Below, piece after piece: positions 10,907 to 12,779 of a stretch of 12,779 bases of DNA. Location of the stretch: NCBI GenBank assembly GCA_025449795.1, contig JANWIQ010000036.1:1-12779 (forward strand). Reading direction: 5' to 3'. Both the position numbers and the translations under genes were made by a program. Origin of the DNA: Minisyncoccota bacterium (GTDB lineage: Bacteria > Patescibacteriota > Microgenomatia > Levybacterales > UBA12049). Positions within the stretch are counted from its first letter, which is position 1. Each line of letters begins with the position of its first letter. Under the pieces are notes generated by a model. It was not told where the DNA came from. It saw only the letters and a list, made by a program, of their open reading frames with translations, and ran no database searches.

Positions 10907-12106
10907 ATGAGAATAGCGTTAGTGCACGATTACATCAAAGAATATGGGGGAGCAGAAAGAGTATTAGAAGTGCTGCATGAAATGTATCCTGATGCACCCA
11001 TTTATACGGCATTTTACCAAAAAGATTCCCTTGCCTATGAAAAGTTTAAAGCTGCCAAAATCATCCCTTCATGGGTGCAGTATATCCCTTTTTTTGCCAC
11101 CAAACTCCATAGCCCTTTGCGATTTTTGGCGCCAGTTATTTGGGGGTCATTTTCGTCCAGAGGACGACCAGCCTTTGGATGGGATCTTTCACAATACGAT
11201 GTCGTGATTAGTTCTGCTTCTTGGTACATCACCAAAGGTTTTGGGACAAGAGGAACAGACAAAAAGAAGCCTATTGAGATTTGTTATTGCCATACCCCGC
11301 CCCGTTGGCTTTATGGATACAAAACATCTATTGCCTGGCAAAAGTATTGGCCAGTAAAACTATATGGTAATATTGTGGGATATTTCATGCGAAAATATGA
11401 CTGGGCTGCAGCACAAAAAGTTAATTATTTTGTGGCGAATTCCAAAGAAGTGCAGGGAAGGATAAAGGAATTTTATAAAAGAAAGTCTACGGTTATTTAT
11501 CCACCAGTCTCTTTGCCGATTAGTCGTCAGTCGCTAGTCTCTAGTCAAAAGCTTACGACAAAAGACCAGAGACCAGCGACCAGAAGCTACTATTTTATGG
11601 TGGCAAGATTGGTAGGTGGGAAAGGGATAGAGATGGCAATAGAGGCAGCAGAAAGGACAGGAATCAAGCTTAAAATAGCGGGTGCTCCTGTAGGGTATTA
11701 TACGCCCTCCTTCGCTAAGGCTTCGGAGGGCAAAGTAGAATTTTTGGGCCACGTGACAGACGAAGCATTAGTAGAGCTTTATAGTGGAGCAAAAGCATTT
11801 TTTGCGCTCTCCTATGATGAGGATTTTGGGATCACGCCGGTTGAAGCAATGCTCTGTGGCACGCCGGTTATTGCCTACTATGGGGGAGGGTATAAAGAGA
11901 CAGTGGTAGACCCTTCGGTAAACTCAAAGCAAAGTGGTCAGACAGGAGTATTTTTTAGGGAATATAGTGTGGATAGTTTGGTTAAGGCAATTCAAAAATT
12001 CGAGAAGATAAAAATTGACCCGAAAGCTTGTATACAACAGGCACAAAAATTCAGTAAAGAGCAATTCATGCATTCTATTACGAGGATTTTACAAACATTG
12101 AGTTAA
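10907..12106 (+). CDS. Glycosyltransferase family 4 (GT-B) protein
   Basis: A 399-residue GT-B enzyme that transfers a sugar from a nucleotide-sugar donor, probably to a cell-surface polysaccharide or lipid at the inner face of the membrane. The N-terminal VHDYIKEYGGAERVLE is a hallmark of one GT4 group, and EDFGITPVEAMLCGTPVIAY is the donor-binding EX7E region. No signal peptide or membrane helix is evident. Four repeat-derived stretches interrupt the usual sequence in frame: residues about 83-92 (SSRGRPAFGW), about 205-226 (SRQSLVSS to RPATRS), about 265-276 (TPSFAKASEGK) and about 341-351 (DPSVNSKQSGQ). The domain landmarks around each are intact. It starts 26 nt after the exonuclease gene, without a visible ribosome binding site, and its stop faces that of the next gene 2 nt away. 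Donor and acceptor are unknown. Confidence 0.9.
   Translation: MRIALVHDYIKEYGGAERVLEVLHEMYPDAPIYTAFYQKDSLAYEKFKAAKIIPSWVQYIPFFATKLHSPLRFLAPVIWGSFSSRGRPAFGWDLSQYDVVISSASWYITKGFGTRGTDKKKPIEICYCHTPPRWLYGYKTSIAWQKYWPVKLYGNIVGYFMRKYDWAAAQKVNYFVANSKEVQGRIKEFYKRKSTVIYPPVSLPISRQSLVSSQKLTTKDQRPATRSYYFMVARLVGGKGIEMAIEAAERTGIKLKIAGAPVGYYTPSFAKASEGKVEFLGHVTDEALVELYSGAKAFFALSYDEDFGITPVEAMLCGTPVIAYYGGGYKETVVDPSVNSKQSGQTGVFFREYSVDSLVKAIQKFEKIKIDPKACIQQAQKFSKEQFMHSITRILQTLS
11153..11167. repeat. Small palindrome in the glycosyltransferase gene, first insertion
   Basis: TCGTCC-AGA-GGACGA, perfect 6-bp arms, encodes SSRGR at the start of an extra stretch before DLSQYDVVISS. In related proteins that block normally follows directly after the preceding aromatic stretch. 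Confidence 0.6.
11522..11584. repeat. Inverted pair of 7-bp tandem repeats in the glycosyltransferase gene
   Basis: AGTCGTC, AGTCGCT, AGTCTCT and AGTCAAA (11522-11549) form a 7-bp tandem. About 15 nt later GACCAGA, GACCAGC and GACCAGA (11564-11584) form a second one, roughly its reverse complement: 15 of 17 positions pair between 11530-11546 and 11564-11580. The whole block is in frame between PPVSLP and YYFMVARLVGGKG. Confidence 0.85.
11704..11731. repeat. Palindromic repeat in the glycosyltransferase gene, third insertion
   Basis: GCCCTCC (11704-11710) and GGAGGGC (11725-11731) are perfect 7-bp arms around TTCGCTAAGGCTTC. It encodes PSFAKASEG. It resembles the repeat at about 5238-5265 in the gap before the tRNA-binding gene. 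Confidence 0.8.
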
Positions 12107-12108
12107 AA

Positions 12109-12615
12109 TTATACAGTAGCTACCAAATTTCCCGCGTTTTCTAGTTCTTCCTGAAGATGTTGTATTGCGAGAGATAAAGGTTTTCCTTCTAACGAACCAT
12201 TAATAGCTTCTGCTGCAACTAACTGTCTGTTGGTAAATTCCCTTAATGCAGTAAAAGCATTATGTATACCCTCTATTGAGAGGGGTTGTTGAGCTTTATC
12301 TTTCATTCTTACTAAATTGGTACATACTGCAGCAGGCATAATTGAGTTTAGTTGTTCACCAATCCTATCAACTAATTTGTCACGCGATAGAGGATTTTTA
12401 GCAATGTCCATTAGTCTACTTATGGTTACCGCAGTCATCCCTCCCCTCGAACGCGTACTGGAGGAATCCTGTCTCAGGAAGTTATGTCCCCCGTTCAATA
12501 GAAAGATTGGCATTCCAAATTCTTTTTCAGCAGTGGTAGATAAATTTAAATAGTCTTTATATATCCTAGCAGGATCGTATGAGACAAGAGGGTTTTCACT
12601 TGAGGTAGCAGACAT
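12109..12615 (-). CDS. Protein of unknown function
   Basis: A 168-residue soluble protein that I do not recognise. The N-terminus is polar (SATSSENPLVSYDPARIYKD), followed by a hydrophobic stretch with glycines (MPIFLLNGGHNFL), a Ser/Arg-rich piece (SSSTRSRGGM), and then amphipathic helices to the end (for example LSLAIQHLQEELENAG). No signal peptide or membrane segment is seen. Two in-frame ATGs exist at 12621 and 12615. The promoter places the transcript start near 12619-12621, so the inner one at 12615 is favoured. The gene is convergent with the glycosyltransferase, with 2 nt between stops and no terminator. No palindromic repeats lie inside it. Confidence 0.65.
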   Translation of the reverse strand: MSATSSENPLVSYDPARIYKDYLNLSTTAEKEFGMPIFLLNGGHNFLRQDSSSTRSRGGMTAVTISRLMDIAKNPLSRDKLVDRIGEQLNSIMPAAVCTNLVRMKDKAQQPLSIEGIHNAFTALREFTNRQLVAAEAINGSLEGKPLSLAIQHLQEELENAGNLVATV

Positions 12616-12625
12616 AAGCATGAAA

Positions 12626-12654
12626 ATTATATTAGTCTATGAAATAGATGTCAA
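12626..12654 (-). promoter_or_regulatory. Consensus promoter of the right-hand unknown gene
   Basis: On the minus strand TTGACA (12654-12649), a 17-bp spacer and TATAAT (12631-12626) form a perfect sigma-70-type promoter. The start site would fall about 6-7 nt downstream, at the first ATG, so the mRNA is leaderless or nearly so. Confidence 0.85.
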
Positions 12655-12779
12655 ATAAGTTAACCATTTTTCTTACTTTTTTCTTACCCCCATTTACCTC
12701 ACTATTACTACAAAGTAATATACTTCTCACATATCTTTTCAGCTACCCGGTGGGATTTAGTCTGGAAAGAGTCAAGATA
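12655..12779. other. Right-hand noncoding end
   Basis: No gene is seen in this terminal stretch. It contains a pyrimidine-rich segment (about 12666-12700) and an AT-rich hairpin TATTACT-ACAA-AGTAATA (12703-12720). It could be the start of an intergenic region belonging to the next gene outside the window. Confidence 0.5.

Overview
The window looks like a piece of a small-genome bacterium, most likely from the Candidate Phyla Radiation (Patescibacteria). This is an inference from style, not from a marker gene. The signs are tight packing, a MutY-like glycosylase without iron-sulfur cysteines, a 5'-3' exonuclease not fused to a polymerase, several starts that look leaderless, and many short palindromic or tandem repeats lying inside genes. 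Several genes end at TGA, so the standard bacterial code applies. No rRNA, tRNA, CRISPR array, transposase or phage gene is visible.

Left part, minus strand (1-3539): five closely spaced genes that read as one operon. In transcription order they are a ribbon-helix-helix antitoxin, a PIN-domain toxin (VapBC-like), a HAD phosphatase, an IMP dehydrogenase/GMP reductase family enzyme without CBS domains, and adenylosuccinate synthetase (cut by the window edge). The last two act around IMP, so the operon joins a toxin-antitoxin pair to purine nucleotide interconversion.

Middle part, plus strand (3590-6878): a TrpR-like repressor with a consensus promoter, an intergenic region with palindromic repeats and a terminator that has a competing upstream arm, a small unknown protein, an aspartate/glutamate racemase-family protein, a tRNA-binding (MetRS beta-like) protein carrying about 60 extra codons made of repeats, and tryptophanyl-tRNA synthetase.

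Right part, plus strand (7007-12106): MutY-like adenine glycosylase, FtsH protease, a stand-alone 5'-3' exonuclease ending in a possible sliding-clamp-binding tail, and a GT4 glycosyltransferase. A convergent unknown gene with a consensus promoter closes the window.

The most unusual theme is how many short repeats have entered reading frames without breaking them. They are seen in the TrpR-like gene, the tRNA-binding protein, mutY (four places), the ftsH tail, the exonuclease (two places) and the glycosyltransferase (four places). A second theme is a fixed spacing of 6-7 nt between a -10 box and the start codon for at least four genes, which fits leaderless mRNAs.
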